Part shown: in pieces, positions 33,858-43,298 of the stretch | How positions within the stretch are numbered: the first letter of the stretch is position 1 | Layout of the letters: the number at the start of each line of letters is the position of its first letter | NCBI GenBank assembly: GCA_020848995.1 | Contig: JADLHA010000024.1 | Span: 1 to 64,000 of the forward strand | Length of the DNA stretch: 64,000 bases | Source of the DNA: Saprospiraceae bacterium | GTDB taxonomy: Bacteria; Bacteroidota; Bacteroidia; Chitinophagales; Saprospiraceae | Direction of reading: 5' to 3' | The notes under the pieces: model-generated | What the model saw: the letters and a program-made list of their open reading frames with translations, nothing else | The model's database searches: none | What the model was told of the DNA's origin: nothing | Translations under genes and position numbers: made by a program

Positions 33858-34549
33858 TTAATCCGTGACGCCGGGGCAGAGACGCTTCAAAAAGCCAATC
33901 GGAAGGCTACTCTTGCTTAAACAAGACATACCGAGGTGCATTGAAGTGGCTGTATTCTCCACCATCCGGTGTCACTTTGATGAAGTTCTGTTTGACAATT
34001 TGTATGGAGGACGTGGAGTCGGTCGGACACACCGGCCCAAGGTCGCGTTTTGGGAATTGACTTTCATTGACATGGAAATGAACGCGGTACTTGTTGTACC
34101 TTTGCAATCAGAAGGCGTCGCCACTTGCAGCATCGCGGATCTGCCGCAAGGAACAGACAGGTTAATGGCGAACCTTAAATCTTTTTTTACAGTGGCGAAT
34201 GGCTTGTTGCTTGGTCTGAGTGAGGGTATAGATCGCCACCATCACGGTTGCACCAGGCGATGCTGAATCATAGAATCAGGAAGCAATGATAAGTTTCTGT
34301 TAAATAGAGGTTTGTGTTGATGAGCGTCCATCGTGTGGGATCTTATTGAAACCATTGAAATGAATATTTGTTATAGACATTCAATATTTTAGAAATTGAG
34401 CAAGAGCGCAACGATAGCGCGTGGATAGAAGGTTGATAGCTGCCGAATATCATTTTTTAAATTCAGCGATATAGCCATTCACGAGGCCATTTCAGGGCGT
34501 TCCTGTTTAAACGTTAAAAAGTTCAGTTACCATTTTACAAATACAGGAG
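33858..34549. other. Region without a convincing gene
   Basis: About 690 bases between repeat E and the NYN gene. Open frames of 133 codons (plus, GTG start, 33865-34266) and 66 codons (minus, TTG start, 33907-34107) overlap each other and show no domain or good start. The second half (34280-34540) is AT-rich. A small hairpin GGTAC-TTGTT-GTACC lies near 34087-34101. It may be decayed gene sequence. Confidence 0.5.
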
Positions 34550-35443
34550 ATGAAAGACAAAATGATCCGGATTGCGGTATTTTATGACGGAAATTATTTT
34601 TTGCATGTAAGCAATTACTACAACTACGAACACGAGCGAGGCAGAAGATTGAGTATCAGCGGACTTCACAATTTTATCCGGCACCAGGTGGGCGAGTTGG
34701 AAGGGGTGGACGCAAGCCTTTGCCAGATTGTCGACAGCCATTATTTTCGTACGCGGCTAAATGCCCAGGAGGCGAGTCAGCGAGGAGATACCTTGTATTG
34801 GGATCGGGTTTTCGACGACATCCTGATGTCGGAGGGGATCACCACCCACTACCTGCCACTCAAATCCTTTAACGGCTACCGGCAGGAAAAGGACATCGAC
34901 GTTTGGTTGGCACTTGAAGCGTTTGAACTCGCTTTCTACAAACATTTTGACGTGCTGGTGCTGATCGCATCCGATGGCAACTTTGTGCCGCTGATTCGCA
35001 AACTGAACACTCTGGGTACCCGCGTGATGGTGCTCAGTTGGGAATTTGAATACACCACAGATAACGGGCAGACCTTTGTAACACGAACTTCACAGGACCT
35101 TCTCGACCAGGTCTCGTATCCGATCGCCATGCACGAGCTGATTGACAACTCCCGTCGCCGGACAGACGAGCTGATCAACAACTTGTTTGTTTCCCCTCCT
35201 GGAAAACGGGCAGCGGGTACGCCACTGGGCAAAGGCAATCCGGATGCCCTCAACGGGGAGATCCTCAGCCTCAAAAATGGCTTTGGGTTCATTCGCTATC
35301 CCCCCAATAATCTGTTTTTCCACTATACCAGCGTCGTCGACGACGACTTCAACGATTTAAGGGTAGGGGACCTCGTCGAATTCAACCTTGGCAAAAACGA
35401 CGTCGGGGAGGACATCGCCAAAGAAGTGCGACTGGTCGATTAA
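34550..35443 (+). CDS. NYN-domain ribonuclease-like protein fused to a cold-shock domain
   Basis: This 297-aa cytoplasmic protein starts with an NYN/PIN-like (LabA, DUF88) domain (about 7-180). The acidic residues expected to bind metal are visible in IAVFYDGNYF (Asp13), QEKDIDVWLALEAF and LIASDGNFVPLI. After a short linker the last 70 residues form a cold-shock domain with RNP1-like KNGFGFIRY and RNP2-like LFFHYTSV. NYN domains are RNases and cold-shock domains bind RNA, so RNA processing is inferred. The AGGAG at 34545 abuts the ATG and is too close to act as a ribosome site. Confidence 0.88.
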   Translation: MKDKMIRIAVFYDGNYFLHVSNYYNYEHERGRRLSISGLHNFIRHQVGELEGVDASLCQIVDSHYFRTRLNAQEASQRGDTLYWDRVFDDILMSEGITTHYLPLKSFNGYRQEKDIDVWLALEAFELAFYKHFDVLVLIASDGNFVPLIRKLNTLGTRVMVLSWEFEYTTDNGQTFVTRTSQDLLDQVSYPIAMHELIDNSRRRTDELINNLFVSPPGKRAAGTPLGKGNPDALNGEILSLKNGFGFIRYPPNNLFFHYTSVVDDDFNDLRVGDLVEFNLGKNDVGEDIAKEVRLVD

Positions 35444-35872
35444 AGGAGTTCAACTCCTGAGTGGGATGCCCTGAGTTTTGCGACTGGGGATTGGGGTTTT
35501 ATGGCCACTCCGAGGAACTGCAACCTTGAGCCCCTAAAATGTGCTGACTCGAACTCGATTGGTGAAATCAATATTGCATTGAAACATTTCCCAGTGGGCT
35601 GTTTCTATTTTATTAAATATTTAAATTATATATAATTATTTGATTAACTGTTATATATAGGTAAAAATCTCCAGCTTTTAGTTTGAGGGGATCGGAGCGC
35701 GCAAGACGCAATTCCCGGCGAGTTTGCCAAAATTTTGAAGAAATTTGAGCTTACGAGCAACAAAATCGCAGACTGACAGGTTATGGAAGTTAGTGAGTGT
35801 TCACCTTAACTTTTCCTTGAGTGAGGGGTTCAAGGCGATGGATTTTGCATCTTAAAGTATAATGAGTTGTAA
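35444..35872. other. Intergenic region before tetR
   Basis: These 429 bases carry no gene. A perfect small hairpin AGGAGTT-C-AACTCCT starts at 35444, right after the NYN stop, but has no T-run. An AT-rich tract (about 35608-35660, ATTTAAATTATATATAAT type) follows, then the TetR-type operator at 35787 and the tetR start. Confidence 0.5.
35787..35812. promoter_or_regulatory. Predicted TetR operator
   Basis: AAGTTAGTGAGTGTTCACCT continues into TAACTT. The core GTGA-N4-TCAC is perfect, and both arms extend to TTAAC/GTTA with one to two bases of asymmetry. It lies 60 bases upstream of tetR and resembles TetR-family operators at RND efflux loci. A near-consensus -7 box (TAACTTTT, 35807-35814) overlaps it, so binding would block transcription. 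Confidence 0.5.
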
Positions 35873-36463
35873 ATGAATGCACAGATGACAGACCGGCAGC
35901 AGGAGATCGTCGCAGCTGCGGGCAAACTTCTGACGACGGAAGGGGTTGGAGGTTTGACGATCAAGAATCTCGCGCGTGAGATGCAGTTTTCAGAAAGCGC
36001 GATATACCGGCATTTTGATAGCAAAGAGGATATCCTTGTGGCCATGCTCGATTTTCTCAGCGAGGAACTGGAACAGCGCTACGAGCGGGTGGTATCTGTG
36101 CAACGACCGTTTGAAGAACAGTTTCGACTGTTATTCAGGAGCGTGTTCGCTTTTTTCGACGGCAACCCGCATTTTGCCGTTGCCGTTTTCAGCGATGGAC
36201 TGATGGAAGCCAGCGACCGCATCAACCAGGCCATATTCAGGCTGATTCACCGGATGAGGTCCCGCTTGGTCCCAATGGTCCGAGAGGGCCAACATCGCGG
36301 CGCGGTTACCTCCTCGGTCAGCGCAGAAGACCTCGTGCACATCATCATGGGCACCATAAGACTGCAGATGTTCCGTTGGCGATCTGAAAAATTTGATTTT
36401 GATATCATCCAGTCGGGCGATCACCGCATCGACACATTGATCACGTTAATTGCTAACAAATGA
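35873..36463 (+). CDS. TetR-family transcriptional regulator of the RND efflux locus
   Basis: This 196-aa protein has the N-terminal TetR helix-turn-helix (about 8-54): ILVAMLDFLSEE follows LTIKNLAREMQFSESAIYRHF, a typical recognition region with its Tyr-Arg-His-Phe. The ligand-binding helical domain fills the rest. It heads a co-directional run ending in TolC, MFP and RND genes, and a TetR-type operator lies upstream, so it likely represses its own operon until a ligand binds. Its stop overlaps the next gene by four bases (ATGA). Confidence 0.92.
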   Translation: MNAQMTDRQQEIVAAAGKLLTTEGVGGLTIKNLAREMQFSESAIYRHFDSKEDILVAMLDFLSEELEQRYERVVSVQRPFEEQFRLLFRSVFAFFDGNPHFAVAVFSDGLMEASDRINQAIFRLIHRMRSRLVPMVREGQHRGAVTSSVSAEDLVHIIMGTIRLQMFRWRSEKFDFDIIQSGDHRIDTLITLIANK

Positions 36464-36921
36464 AGATCCTGTATTTTTTAGGCCTCGCGGCAATGTTGAG
36501 TTGGTCGCTGTCCTGCGACAGCGGCAAGACGCCTCCATCTGCTGAGCATTCTGAAAATCCTGAGGCCAGCGTTGACAATCTGCATGAAGAAGGGTATATG
36601 TACCTGGATGAGGGCAAGAAGTGGCGGGTCGATTCGGGCATGTTGGTTTATTTGCGTACCATGGAAGCGGCAATCTCTAGTTTTGCCGGTACGGACATGC
36701 TGGCATACGACGCTCTGTCTGAAACCTTGCAACGGGAGTCCGATCTGCTGACTTCCAATTGTACCATGAAAGGCGAGGCTCACGATGTGCTCCATGTGTG
36801 GCTGGTTCCCTACCTTGACCTGGTCGAAGCGCTTTCGGATGCTCAGACCCCGGAGGAGCGTTCCGCTCACCATGTCCAACTTCGAGATGCTTTTGCTCGC
36901 TTTAATGAATATTTCGAATAA
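36460..36921 (+). CDS. Small acidic lipoprotein of unknown function
   Basis: This 153-aa protein has a lipoprotein signal (SWSLSC, Cys at about 19). The mature part is helical and acidic (TMEAAISSFAGTDMLAYDALS, TMKGEAHDVLHVWLVPYLDLVEAL), with a His/Met/Cys-containing stretch (NCTMKGEAHDVLHVW) that could bind a ligand or metal; this is speculation. It is translationally coupled to tetR and followed 15 bases later by a membrane protein, so it belongs to the efflux operon. Confidence 0.75.
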   Translation: MKILYFLGLAAMLSWSLSCDSGKTPPSAEHSENPEASVDNLHEEGYMYLDEGKKWRVDSGMLVYLRTMEAAISSFAGTDMLAYDALSETLQRESDLLTSNCTMKGEAHDVLHVWLVPYLDLVEALSDAQTPEERSAHHVQLRDAFARFNEYFE

Positions 36922-36936
36922 TTTAAATTGTTACTT

Positions 36937-37434
36937 ATGACCTCTGCACATGTGCATTTGCTCGTCAACCATTTTCCATTGATTGGTACCGCGATTGGAT
37001 TCCTGCTCTTGCTGGGCTCCAAATGGTCGGGATCGCGAGCTGCATCCAATGCCGCTTTGGCGGTGCTGGCTTTTTCCGGATTGATGGCCATTCCCGCCCA
37101 CTTTTCCGGAGAGGCTGCCGAAGAGATGCTCGAGCAATCAGCACGGATCGATGAAGCGCTCGTGGAAGAACACGAAGAACGCGCAAAGATCTTTATGCTG
37201 ACCATGCTGGCGATGGGACTTGCGGCGACCGGAGCCCTGCTTGGAGAAAAATTCCGCCCGATGCAGTTCGCCGCCAAATATTGGCTGGTTGCCGCAATTG
37301 CCGCAGTCGGCTTGGCGCTGGCCATACCTACCGGGAGCAGCGGCGGTGCCATCATGCACCCGGAGATCCGAAAAGGGACAGCCACCCAGACTGCTCCGAC
37401 ACCTGCAGAAAAAAGCACCGAAGACGAAGAATGA
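36937..37434 (+). CDS. Four-helix membrane protein (DUF2231-like)
   Basis: This protein is 165 aa from the ATG at 36937; a TTG nine bases earlier was rejected. It has four membrane helices, with conserved-looking His in the first (AHVHLLVNHFPLIGTAIGFLL) and a HEERAK segment before the third. Such small proteins (DUF2231 type) often have a 'HP.L.HFP' start and may hold haem or quinone. The tail is polar (TQTAPTPAEKSTEDEE). Its place with a haem-binding lipoprotein at the end of this locus hints at a redox link. Confidence 0.7.
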   Translation: MTSAHVHLLVNHFPLIGTAIGFLLLLGSKWSGSRAASNAALAVLAFSGLMAIPAHFSGEAAEEMLEQSARIDEALVEEHEERAKIFMLTMLAMGLAATGALLGEKFRPMQFAAKYWLVAAIAAVGLALAIPTGSSGGAIMHPEIRKGTATQTAPTPAEKSTEDEE

Positions 37435-37547
37435 ACCGGATCGATGAAATTTCACTGGGCCAGAGAATTCCCCTATTTTAATGGTGGCGTTCTGATTCGC
37501 CAATAACTACCTCGAACGCGGATGACACAGCAAAAAATCTATGTCTT

Positions 37548-38891
37548 ATGAAGTTTGTGAACATTCACAAACACCTTTGGGTGCTTTTTACCCTGCTTGG
37601 CTTTGCAAATAGCCTTCCCTCACAGGAATGGTCGCTTGGGCAGGTGTTACAACGTGCAAGTGTCCACAACAAAAGCCTGCTCATCGCGGCCAACCGAAGT
37701 GAAATGGCCACCGAACGCGAGAAGGAAGTGCGCTCACAGCGGCTGCCCCAACTTCGCATTACAGCCGAGTATCGCTACTATGCCGAGCTCCCTTACCAGT
37801 TGCTGCCGCTGTCCGTTTTCAACGGACCGGAAGGTCAGTTTAAAGAAGCCCAGTTTGGCGTACCCCACAATGCGAGTGCCGGACTGTCGCTCACCGTGCC
37901 GCTCTTTACACCCTCCAGGAGGGCAATGTCCGATGCTGCAACGGCAGGTCGCGAAGTGGCCGGTTTGCGGGAACTCAGTGCAGCCGACCAGTTGTTTTTT
38001 GACTTGTCCCTTCTCTATTTCAATGCCCAGATATTGCGCAACCAGCTGGTATTTGCCGACAGCAACCTGGCCAATTCCCGGAGGCTCTTACAAGTGGTTT
38101 TAATCCTGAAGGAGCAAAAATTGGCGCGGCAAACCGATGTGGACCAGGTGCGTTTACAGATGGAGCAGATCGCGACACAGCGCCATCTTGCAGAAGGGAC
38201 TTACCGCCAGGTGATCAACACCATCAAGTGGATGGCAGGAATTGAGGGGGAAACTTCTCTGGATGTCGTGCTCCGGCCAGTAATGGAAGATGCGGTCGCC
38301 AGAAGCGAGGAACCAGCACTTGACTGGAAAATCGCCGATGCCCGGCTAAGACTTGCACGCGCAGAAGGAGCTGTACTGAAAAACAGCCGGCTACCGGTTG
38401 TAGCCGCCATTGCACAGCTCAGTGGGGTGGGCTTGGGCTATACGGGTGAGCCGGAGTCCTTCTGGAAATCCTACGTGCATGCTTTTGGCGGCATTCAGTT
38501 ACAAATGCCACTCTACCAGGGTGGGCGTACGCACTACCAGATGCGCCAGAAGAACCTGGAAATAGAAAATGTTTTGCAGGAACGCGAAATGCTGAGCGAC
38601 AAACTCGCCATGCAAAGGGAAAATGCACTCATTCAGATGGATACACGGCGCAAAGCAGCGTCGCATACACAAGCCCTGATGTCCCAAGGACTGGCCGTGT
38701 ACGAACAGATGTTAGTATTGCAATCCCAGGGCCTGGCGTCGCTGTCAGAGGTGCTCCGTGCAGATAATTCATTACGCGAAATGCAGCAGTCTTATCTGTC
38801 TGCTACGGTATCGTATCTGGAAGCTGTTCTGGGTTGGAAAAGGATCAACGGAAGCTTATCTCCCGATGCCGTTCAATCCGATTTAAAATAA
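37548..38891 (+). CDS. TolC-family outer membrane protein of the RND system
   Basis: This 447-aa channel has a signal peptide (about 1-26, NSLPSQ), then two OEP repeats with long helices (about 30-230, 235-440) and the family's strand segments (PQLRITAEYRYYAELP, GIQLQMPLYQGGRTHYQ). It should form the outer-membrane exit of the RND pump encoded just downstream. The gap of 113 bases from the preceding gene shows no terminator. The adaptor gene follows 16 bases later. Confidence 0.92.
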   Translation: MKFVNIHKHLWVLFTLLGFANSLPSQEWSLGQVLQRASVHNKSLLIAANRSEMATEREKEVRSQRLPQLRITAEYRYYAELPYQLLPLSVFNGPEGQFKEAQFGVPHNASAGLSLTVPLFTPSRRAMSDAATAGREVAGLRELSAADQLFFDLSLLYFNAQILRNQLVFADSNLANSRRLLQVVLILKEQKLARQTDVDQVRLQMEQIATQRHLAEGTYRQVINTIKWMAGIEGETSLDVVLRPVMEDAVARSEEPALDWKIADARLRLARAEGAVLKNSRLPVVAAIAQLSGVGLGYTGEPESFWKSYVHAFGGIQLQMPLYQGGRTHYQMRQKNLEIENVLQEREMLSDKLAMQRENALIQMDTRRKAASHTQALMSQGLAVYEQMLVLQSQGLASLSEVLRADNSLREMQQSYLSATVSYLEAVLGWKRINGSLSPDAVQSDLK

Positions 38892-38907
38892 AGGCAAACA
38901 ATTGAGC

Positions 38908-39960
38908 ATGAACAAAAGAAGCCTACTCATAACGCTGTCCTTGCTGCTGCTCGTTGCAGCAGTCGTCTTCCGGCTGGTTAAAAACAAGCGCACAGTGGAA
39001 GAGGCGGTATTCCGCTATGATCCGGATAAGCCGCTCCTCGTTCCCGCGGAGACCCTGCGATGGAGTCAGGTGCGAGACACGCTGAGCTTCACCGGGACCT
39101 TTGAAGCTGAGCGGGAAACGCGCCTGAGTGCAGAAATACCCGGTAAGGTATTGCGCGTCCTGGCAGATGTCGGAACAGAAGTGCACAAGGGGCAAGCCTT
39201 GATCGAGCTGGATGCGGGCTTACTTCGTTTGCAACTCCGGTCGACCGAAATCCAGCTTGAGGGCCTGCAAGCAGATGTCAGCCGGTATGCGGTCTTAGCA
39301 TCAGCGGATGCAGTGCAGGGTGTCCAGCTCGAAAAAGCCAACCTGGGGCTCAGGACTGCACAGGCACAACGATCGTTGCTGCTCGAACAAATCGAACGGA
39401 TGACGATACGCGCACCATTCAATGCTGTTGTCTCGGCAAAGCTCGTCGAAACGGGTAACTACGCCGCTCCGGGCGTGCCCATGATGCAACTTACCGATAT
39501 ATCCAAATTGCGCTTTGTGATGAATGTGCCCGAACGCCAACTCCAATACTTCCGCCGCGATCAAATTGCTGATCTGCGTTGTGATGCATGTAATTGGAAG
39601 GGTACCGGGAAGGTCATATCCATTGGCAGCAAGTCCGGTCCCGGTAACTTGTTTCCGGTGCATTTTAGGGCGGATAACACCCGCGACCAGATGATAAAAG
39701 CGGGGATGTTTGGTAAGGCTTTTCTGCCGGTAGGGCCGGAGGGCCGCGTCCTGACCGTCCCTTCGTCGGCCGTCCTATCGGAAAATGGCGAAGATGCCAT
39801 TTATGTTATCGAGCAGGGGAAGGCGGTTTTGCGACCTGTGGTAATCGGTCGCAGGGTGGGCCAGAACGCAATCGTCTTACGCGGTCTGGACGCAGGGGAG
39901 GTAATGATTTCCGGTGGATTTCTTGACCTGTACGACGGCGCTGCCGTTCGCACTGAATAA
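38908..39960 (+). CDS. RND-type membrane fusion protein (AcrA/MexA-like)
   Basis: From the ATG at 38908 (a TTG two codons earlier is less likely) this is 350 aa. An N-terminal anchor (about 6-21) precedes a lipoyl domain (ETRLSAEIPGKVLRVLADVGTEVHKGQ), a short helical hairpin (about 100-155), the second lipoyl half (IRAPFNAVVSAKLVETGNYA), a beta-barrel and a membrane-proximal domain (VPSSAVLSENGEDAIYVI). It links the RND pump to the TolC channel. It is spaced normally with its partners. Confidence 0.93.
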   Translation: MNKRSLLITLSLLLLVAAVVFRLVKNKRTVEEAVFRYDPDKPLLVPAETLRWSQVRDTLSFTGTFEAERETRLSAEIPGKVLRVLADVGTEVHKGQALIELDAGLLRLQLRSTEIQLEGLQADVSRYAVLASADAVQGVQLEKANLGLRTAQAQRSLLLEQIERMTIRAPFNAVVSAKLVETGNYAAPGVPMMQLTDISKLRFVMNVPERQLQYFRRDQIADLRCDACNWKGTGKVISIGSKSGPGNLFPVHFRADNTRDQMIKAGMFGKAFLPVGPEGRVLTVPSSAVLSENGEDAIYVIEQGKAVLRPVVIGRRVGQNAIVLRGLDAGEVMISGGFLDLYDGAAVRTE

Positions 39961-40095
39961 TGTGATCATGCAAAAAAAATTTATGTCTGCTCTCAGGTTG
40001 CTCGACCTCTCCCAATTGGATTCCGGCGCATGGTTCGGTGTTCTCTTTGAATTGATCCAGGTTTGGCCGTGTGACCGGGCACATTCTCCGTTTCA

Positions 40096-43000
40096 ATGAA
40101 CATCACACAGATTTCGATTCAGCGGCCAAGTCTGGTCGTCGTGCTATTTGGGGTACTTACTCTGCTCGGCGCCATTGGATTCGCATCCCTGAATTACGAG
40201 TTGATGCCTGATTTCAATCAACCCGTTGTAGTCATCAGGACGGGCTATCCGGGAGCAGATCCTGGAGAAGTTGAGCACTCGGTGTCGCTGGTTCTTGAAG
40301 AAGCTCTGTCCAACCTCGAAGGCGTAGATTACCTCGTCACCAAGTCGCTACCCAATGCTTCCGTGATCATTGCCAATCTGAAATACGGTACAGACCTGGG
40401 TCGGGCCATGCAGGATGCCCAACGCTACATCGACAATGTTCAAAAAGACCTTCCTGATGGGGTGCTCCCTCCTGTGATGAGTAAGGTCTCGCCGAACGAC
40501 CTTCCCATGATGTCCATTAGTGCGCGGTCGGGTTGGCCAGCAAAGGAATTTTACCAGCGCCTGGAAAACGATTTTTTGCCTCAGTTGCGGCAGCTGCCCG
40601 GAGTGGCAGAAATTGCCGTCCTTGGGGGTGAACGCCGCGAAATCCAGGTCAGGGTTGACCCAGACAAATTGCAATTGTATAAAATTCCTTTGTCGCAGGT
40701 GGTGGAAGCCGTGACCCGGTCCGGGAAAGACTGGCCAGCAGGTGCGGTCGAGGCTGAAGGAACCCGCCACGTCGTTCGGCTTAGCGGCCGGTACGAATCG
40801 CTGGATGACCTGCGAAGGATTCAGGTGTCCATGCCGGCCTCCGGGCATCCGGTGTATGTAGAAGACCTGGCCACCGTTGATGACTCGATCCAGGAAATGC
40901 AATCGGTGAGCAGATTCAACGGGTCATCCGGCATTGGCCTTCTGCTCAAAAAGCAAGGCGACGCCAACGCAGTGTCCGTATCAAAACAAGTGCGGGAGAA
41001 ACTGCAAACCTTAGAAAAACAATATGCTGCCAACGAATTGCAATTTGTCATTGCCGACGACAGCACAGATAAGACCATCGCGGCCGTTGAATCCGTAGTC
41101 TTCGACCTGATGTTAGCCGTCGTTTTGGTTTCTCTGGTCATGCTGCTCTTTTTGGGCAGTATCCGGAATGCCTTCATCGTATTGCTCGCCATTCCAACGT
41201 CCCTGATTACAGCTTTCTCGGCGATGTGGCTGCTGGGATATACCCTAAATCTGATGACCTTACTCGCCATGTCCCTGATCATCGGCATCCTGGTCGACGA
41301 CGCGACGGTCATTCTGGAGAACATCCAAAAGCATCTCGACCGCGGGAAGTCTTCGCGGCAGGCTGCACTCGATGGCAGAATGGAGATCGGGTTTTCTGCA
41401 TTGTCCATCACCCTGGTTGACGTGGTGGTCTTTTTGCCGATTCTCTTTTTGCAGGTTTTCGTTGCCGATATGCTCAAGCAGTTTTCTGTAGTCGTTGTCA
41501 TTTCGACACTCACCAGTCTGCTGGTGGGCTTTACCCTTACTCCCTGGCTTGCCTCGCGGTTCGGCAAAGAGAAACAGCAGAATCCGGATCATGCATTCAA
41601 CCGCTTCCTGCTTTCGGTTGAGCGCTTCATCGAAAACATGACCAACGCTTACGGGCGTCAGTTGAAGTGGTTTCTAAACCACAAAACCGCCTTGCTGGCA
41701 GGGCTCGCAGGCTTGGTTGTGCTGACGGTGATCGTACAGCGGATGGGCATCTTAGGGAAAGAACTCATTGCAACCGGCGACCAGGGCAAGTTCCGGATGA
41801 CGCTGGAACTGGACAAATCGGCAAGCCTGCAACGCAATGACTCCGTAACAAGACTGGTAGAAGCACACATCCTCGCACACTCCGGGGTGGAGTCCGTGTT
41901 CTGCAACGTAGGGGGTCCTACCAGCGGAATTGGAAGTCTGGGAATAGGCGCGCCTTACAAAACTGAACTCACCATTCAAAGAAAATTGACAAAGGGTGGT
42001 TTTACTCCATCAACAGAGTTCTTTATGCAAGCTTTGAGGGCCGAGCTGCAGGAACAGTTTCCGGGATTGCACATCTCGATGGCCGTGCTGGGACTCGTTC
42101 CGCGATCTGCCCCCGTGGAGCTCACCCTCAGCAGCAGCAACGCTGCTTTGCTCGCCGGAACGGCTGCCAGATTGAAAACAGCTATCGATACCATCCCGGG
42201 CGCCGACGACGTCAGAATTTCTACGGAAACCGGAAGTCCGGAGTTTCAGCTCGTTCCGGATATGGAGGTCATGCAGCGACTGGGGATTTCCAACGCCTGG
42301 GCCGGTGCGCAACTGCGGCAGGCGCTAACGGGAAATGATGACGCTCGTATTGAAGAAACCGATGCCAGTTACCCGGTCAGGGTATTCCTCGATGAATCCG
42401 GACGCAAAGACGAAGTAGACCTTGCCCGGTTGCCCATCGTCAACCCTGCTGGGCAGGTCTCGGTGCTGGGACAGTTTGCAGGGATCCGGCGTAGCCAGGT
42501 TCCGGCTGTCCTTGAACGCAGAGACCGCCAGCCATCCATTACCCTTACAGCAGAGGCGCTTGGAAGACCTTCCGGTTCCGTAGCCGATGAGGTGGTAGCT
42601 CACATCAAAGCACATCCGCTGCCAGAGGGTATCCAAATGAATTGGGGAAGTGACATCAAGCGGCAAAACGACAGCTTTGGAGCATTGGGCGCCGTCCTGG
42701 CGATATCCTTTGTGTTGATCTACCTCATCCTGGTCGCCCTGTATGACCACTACACCCACCCTTTTGTCGTCCTGACCGCGGTCCCGCTTGCAATCATAGG
42801 GGCACTGCTGGCTCTCAATCTCTCACTGAGCCACTTGAGCCTCTTCGCTTTACTGGGACTGATCATGCTGATGGGACTTGTCGTTAAAAATGCCATCCTC
42901 ATCGTCGATTTTACCAACCAACTCAGGGCCTCAGGTGTTCCCATAACCGATGCACTCGTGCAGGCGGGGAAAGGAAGAATCCGACCCATATGGATGACCA

Positions 43001-43197
43001 CACTTTCCATGGTGTTTGGAATGTTGCCCATAGCCTTGGCAACCGGAACCGCGAGCGAATGGAAAAATGGATTGGCGTGGGTCATCATCGGAGGCCTGGT
43101 CTCGTCGCTGTTGCTTACGGTGTACGTGGTTCCGGTTGCTTATTTGCTTGCGGACCGAATTCAGGAACGATGGCGGAATTTTATTCACCCGCAATAG
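40096..43197 (+). CDS. RND-family efflux pump (HAE1 type)
   Basis: This 1033-aa inner-membrane pump has the classic RND duplication: membrane segment 1 (about 12-32), a large periplasmic loop, five segments, then the same again in the second half. LMPDFNQPVVVIRTGYPGADP and GILVDDATVILENIQKHLDRG (proton-relay Asp pair) are diagnostic, as is LMGLVVKNAILIVDFTNQLR in the second half. HAE1 pumps expel hydrophobic or amphiphilic compounds; substrates here are unknown. The gap of 135 bases to the adaptor gene holds nothing evident. It is the last core gene of the TetR-headed operon. Confidence 0.95.
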   Translation: MNITQISIQRPSLVVVLFGVLTLLGAIGFASLNYELMPDFNQPVVVIRTGYPGADPGEVEHSVSLVLEEALSNLEGVDYLVTKSLPNASVIIANLKYGTDLGRAMQDAQRYIDNVQKDLPDGVLPPVMSKVSPNDLPMMSISARSGWPAKEFYQRLENDFLPQLRQLPGVAEIAVLGGERREIQVRVDPDKLQLYKIPLSQVVEAVTRSGKDWPAGAVEAEGTRHVVRLSGRYESLDDLRRIQVSMPASGHPVYVEDLATVDDSIQEMQSVSRFNGSSGIGLLLKKQGDANAVSVSKQVREKLQTLEKQYAANELQFVIADDSTDKTIAAVESVVFDLMLAVVLVSLVMLLFLGSIRNAFIVLLAIPTSLITAFSAMWLLGYTLNLMTLLAMSLIIGILVDDATVILENIQKHLDRGKSSRQAALDGRMEIGFSALSITLVDVVVFLPILFLQVFVADMLKQFSVVVVISTLTSLLVGFTLTPWLASRFGKEKQQNPDHAFNRFLLSVERFIENMTNAYGRQLKWFLNHKTALLAGLAGLVVLTVIVQRMGILGKELIATGDQGKFRMTLELDKSASLQRNDSVTRLVEAHILAHSGVESVFCNVGGPTSGIGSLGIGAPYKTELTIQRKLTKGGFTPSTEFFMQALRAELQEQFPGLHISMAVLGLVPRSAPVELTLSSSNAALLAGTAARLKTAIDTIPGADDVRISTETGSPEFQLVPDMEVMQRLGISNAWAGAQLRQALTGNDDARIEETDASYPVRVFLDESGRKDEVDLARLPIVNPAGQVSVLGQFAGIRRSQVPAVLERRDRQPSITLTAEALGRPSGSVADEVVAHIKAHPLPEGIQMNWGSDIKRQNDSFGALGAVLAISFVLIYLILVALYDHYTHPFVVLTAVPLAIIGALLALNLSLSHLSLFALLGLIMLMGLVVKNAILIVDFTNQLRASGVPITDALVQAGKGRIRPIWMTTLSMVFGMLPIALATGTASEWKNGLAWVIIGGLVSSLLLTVYVVPVAYLLADRIQERWRNFIHPQ

Positions 43198-43298
43198 AAA
43201 AGTAATCCGTGCTAAATTCCGGATTTCGAATCTGGCTATAGACCGTATTTTCGCAAACTGAATCATTTTGATCACAAAAGGAAAAAATGCCTGATTAA

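Noticed and set aside
33865..34266. Plus-strand 133-codon frame and overlapping minus frame 33907-34107
   Set aside because: Both use non-ATG starts, overlap each other, and show no domain, signal or plausible composition; left as a region without a gene.
34545..34549. AGGAG as ribosome binding site of the NYN gene
   Set aside because: It abuts the ATG with no spacer, so it cannot pair with 16S rRNA in the usual way; Shine-Dalgarno sites are also rare throughout the window.
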